8,080 nt of DNA, from positions 8,525,125 through 8,533,204 of the forward strand of contig CP070627.1 of assembly GCA_020355945.1 (NCBI GenBank), given 5' to 3'. The position numbers and the translations under genes are program-made. Of the stretch, positions 6,183-8,080 are shown piece after piece; position 1 is the stretch's first letter, and each line of letters begins with the position of its first letter. The stretch is from Candidatus Aminicenantota bacterium (GTDB lineage: Bacteria; Acidobacteriota; Aminicenantia; UBA2199). The notes under the pieces were generated by a model, which worked only from the letters and a program-made list of their open reading frames with translations, made no database searches and was not told where the DNA came from.

Positions 6183-7370
6183 TTAATTTAGCCTCTCAAC
6201 CACTGCGGCTACGCCGTTGCCGCCGCCGATACACAGGCTGACCAGGCCCAATGCGGCATCTCGCTGCTTCATGGCGTAAAGCAAAGTGGTTAAGATTTTT
6301 GAGCCGGTGGCTGCCACCGGGTGACCCAATGCAATAGCACCGCCGTGGACATTAACCTTGCTGCGGTCCAGGTTAAGCTCGCGTTCGCAAGCAATATACT
6401 GGGCAGCAAAAGCCTCGTTCAACTCGATGAGGTCTATATCATTCAACGTAAGCCCGGCATGGTCCAGGGCTGCCGGAATAGCTTTAACCGGCGAGAGCCC
6501 GAAGTATTTCGGATCCACACCCACGAATGAATAACCTCTCAGCACAGCCATGGGTTTAAGACCCATGGCCAGGGCCTTTTCCCGGTCCATAAGAATCTGG
6601 ACCGCGGCAGCATCGCATAAAGCGCAGGCGTTACCGGCAGTGATGGTGCCTCCATCCTTTTTAAAGACCGGCCTCAGCTTGGCCAAAGACTCCGGGGTCA
6701 CACCCTCACGAAAAATCTCCTCGGTATCAAATATTGTTACTTGACCCTTGCGGCCTTTGATCTCCACAGGAACGATTTCTTCCTTAAATTTGCCTTCTTT
6801 AACCGCTGCTTCTGTCTTGTTGTGACACTCAGCCGCAAAAATATCTTGCTCCTCCCGTGAGATGCCCTTTTCCTGGGCGAGATTTTCAGTAAGCTCACCC
6901 ATCAGACCGCCGCCCAGGGGGCAAAGAAAGCCGTCTTTATGCATGAGGTCCAACAGCTCGCCTGCACCCATGCGATATCCCGATCGCGCTTTGGCCAGGG
7001 CATAGGGGACCTGGTTGGTGCTCTCAATGCCGCCTACTAAGACTGTATCCACATCACCTGCCTTGATAGCCTGGGCGCCGAAGATCAAGGCCTGGATGCT
7101 GGAACCGCAGCGCACATTGACACTCACAGCAGGTTTATCCTCCGGCACACCACCCTTAACCGCGGCAATTCGTGCCGGATTCGGTCCAATACCAGCCTGC
7201 CAGGCGTTTCCCAGGACAGACTGATCAATCACATCCGCTGAAATGCCGGAACGTTTGATGACATCCTTGATTACTATTGCACCCAATTCAGGTGCGGTTA
7301 AATCTTTCAATGTTCCTTCAAACTTACCGCCCGCTGTTCGAGCGGCACCTACTATAACTACTTCTCTCAT
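6183..7370 (-). CDS. Thiolase family acetyl-CoA acetyltransferase / 3-oxoacyl-CoA thiolase
   Basis: This 395-residue protein has the normal length of a type II thiolase. It should condense two acetyl-CoA or cleave a 3-oxoacyl-CoA with CoA. The nucleophilic cysteine is Cys88 (codon 7107-7109) in N-V-R-C-G-S-S. The C-terminal catalytic residues are His350 (6321-6323) in L-G-H-P-V-A-A-T-G and Cys380 (6231-6233) in C-I-G-G-G-N-G. N-E-A-F-A-A-Q is also present. Several motifs depart from textbook acetoacetyl-CoA thiolases: V-R-C-G-S-S for the usual C-x-S-G loop, G-G-I-E-S-T-N for G-G-M-E-x-M-S, and H-P-V-A-A-T-G-S for H-P-I-G-A-S-G-A. This places it in a less-studied subgroup. AGGAGGAG lies just upstream of the ATG. 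It follows the acyl-CoA dehydrogenase gene by 57 bp and is separated from the next gene by repeat copy B. The class is certain; acyl-chain specificity is not. Confidence 0.9.
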   Translation of the reverse strand: MREVVIVGAARTAGGKFEGTLKDLTAPELGAIVIKDVIKRSGISADVIDQSVLGNAWQAGIGPNPARIAAVKGGVPEDKPAVSVNVRCGSSIQALIFGAQAIKAGDVDTVLVGGIESTNQVPYALAKARSGYRMGAGELLDLMHKDGFLCPLGGGLMGELTENLAQEKGISREEQDIFAAECHNKTEAAVKEGKFKEEIVPVEIKGRKGQVTIFDTEEIFREGVTPESLAKLRPVFKKDGGTITAGNACALCDAAAVQILMDREKALAMGLKPMAVLRGYSFVGVDPKYFGLSPVKAIPAALDHAGLTLNDIDLIELNEAFAAQYIACERELNLDRSKVNVHGGAIALGHPVAATGSKILTTLLYAMKQRDAALGLVSLCIGGGNGVAAVVERLN

Positions 7371-7427
7371 AAACTCCTCCTATTCTTAGCTGTTTCCTGG
7401 GTTATAGGTTATTCTCCAGGTTATTTA

Positions 7428-8080
7428 TTAACGATTCGCTTTTCGATATCCCAGTTGATCCTGGGCAATGATCATCTTCTGGACGTTAACGGTTCCCTCG
7501 ACGATCTGGTAACACACAGCGTCCCGGTAAAAACGTGCCACCGGGTACTCGGTGGAATAGCCGTAAGCACCAAGAATCTTCATGGCACTGTGGGCGCACC
7601 GAGTTACGGTTTCACCAACCATGTATTTGGCATAAGATGTCTCCAGGACATTGCCGATCTGACCCTGGTCTTTCTGCCAGGCGGCCCGGTAAGTCAATAA
7701 GCGGCAGGCCTCGATCTCAGCAGCCATATTGGCTATCAATTCCTGGTTCATCTGGAACTTGCCTACTACCTGACCAAACTGTTCCCGTTCGTTGCAATAT
7801 TGGACCGCCGCATCCAGGCAGGCCTGGGCCAGTCCGACTCCACCGGCGGCACAGCTAAGCCGGGTTTGGTTTAAAGAGCTAAAACAAATCTTCACCCCAT
7901 CACCCAGTTTTCCTAGCAATGCATCACCAGGCAGGCGAACATCTTCGAAAGCAATCTCTCCGGTGGGCGAAGACCGGGTTCCCAATTTGTCCAGGTCAGA
8001 GCGAGACACCCCATCCAGGTGCATGTCCACCACAAAGGCACTGAGCCCTTTAGACCCCTGGTCCCGGTCATGATAGGCAT
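7428..8080 (-). CDS. Acyl-CoA dehydrogenase, C-terminal part (5' end outside window)
   Basis: The frame is open to the window edge, reading D-R-D-Q-G-S-K-G-L-S-A-F before the internal GTG at 8033, so that GTG is not the start. About 216 C-terminal residues are visible. They cover the end of the middle beta domain (S-S-P-T-G-E-I-A-F-E-D-V) and the C-terminal four-helix domain, including E-R-E-Q-F-G-Q, G-A-Y-G-Y and R-F-Y-R-D-A. The probable catalytic base is the glutamate in V-E-G-T (codon 7497-7499), as in butyryl- and short-chain acyl-CoA dehydrogenases. The following residues are V-N-V-Q rather than the usual S-E-I-Q. The enzyme is an FAD flavoprotein that oxidises an acyl-CoA to the 2-enoyl-CoA and passes electrons to ETF. 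It is the most upstream visible gene of the beta-oxidation cluster. Whether the substrate is butyryl-CoA or another acyl-CoA cannot be decided. Confidence 0.92.
   Translation of the reverse strand, partial: AYHDRDQGSKGLSAFVVDMHLDGVSRSDLDKLGTRSSPTGEIAFEDVRLPGDALLGKLGDGVKICFSSLNQTRLSCAAGGVGLAQACLDAAVQYCNEREQFGQVVGKFQMNQELIANMAAEIEACRLLTYRAAWQKDQGQIGNVLETSYAKYMVGETVTRCAHSAMKILGAYGYSTEYPVARFYRDAVCYQIVEGTVNVQKMIIAQDQLGYRKANR

Overview
The window has two parts that differ in base composition, coding direction and gene content, with a repetitive intergenic element between them. The host is most likely an anaerobic, spore-former-type Firmicute, possibly a syntrophic or sulfate-reducing Peptococcaceae such as the Pelotomaculum/Desulfotomaculum group. 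This is inferred from the strong AAGGAGG-type ribosome binding sites and a clustered butyrate-type beta-oxidation gene set. No marker gene settles the taxon.

Left part (1-4218, AT-rich, all + strand): a three-gene cassette. It begins with the 3' portion of a large WD40-repeat protein fused to a caspase-like (peptidase C14) domain with an intact His/Cys dyad. The first visible WD40 units are nearly identical 120-bp DNA repeats. Next is a Schlafen AlbA_2/GHKL-type ATP-binding protein ending in two duplicated winged-helix domains, each preceded by a tract of 12-bp repeats. Last is a small, strongly hydrophobic multi-helix membrane protein whose frame is broken at a run of nine A. The spacing (86 bp, then 1 bp) fits one transcript. 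A sensor/protease, a DNA- and ATP-binding regulator and a membrane protein together resemble an accessory stress, defence or cell-death module, but that role is inference.

Right part (4371-8080, clearly more GC-rich, all - strand): in transcription order, an acyl-CoA dehydrogenase (5' end outside the window), a thiolase, a 3-hydroxyacyl-CoA dehydrogenase and an enoyl-CoA hydratase. Together they would interconvert acetyl-CoA and a butyryl-CoA-type acyl-CoA, or carry out beta-oxidation of a related short acyl-CoA. The last two genes overlap by one base (TAATG).

Two copies of a roughly 130-bp GC-rich intergenic element lie in opposite orientations at 4222-4350 and 6044-6180. They bracket the dehydrogenase-hydratase pair. 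One copy marks the junction between the two parts and the other interrupts the metabolic operon.
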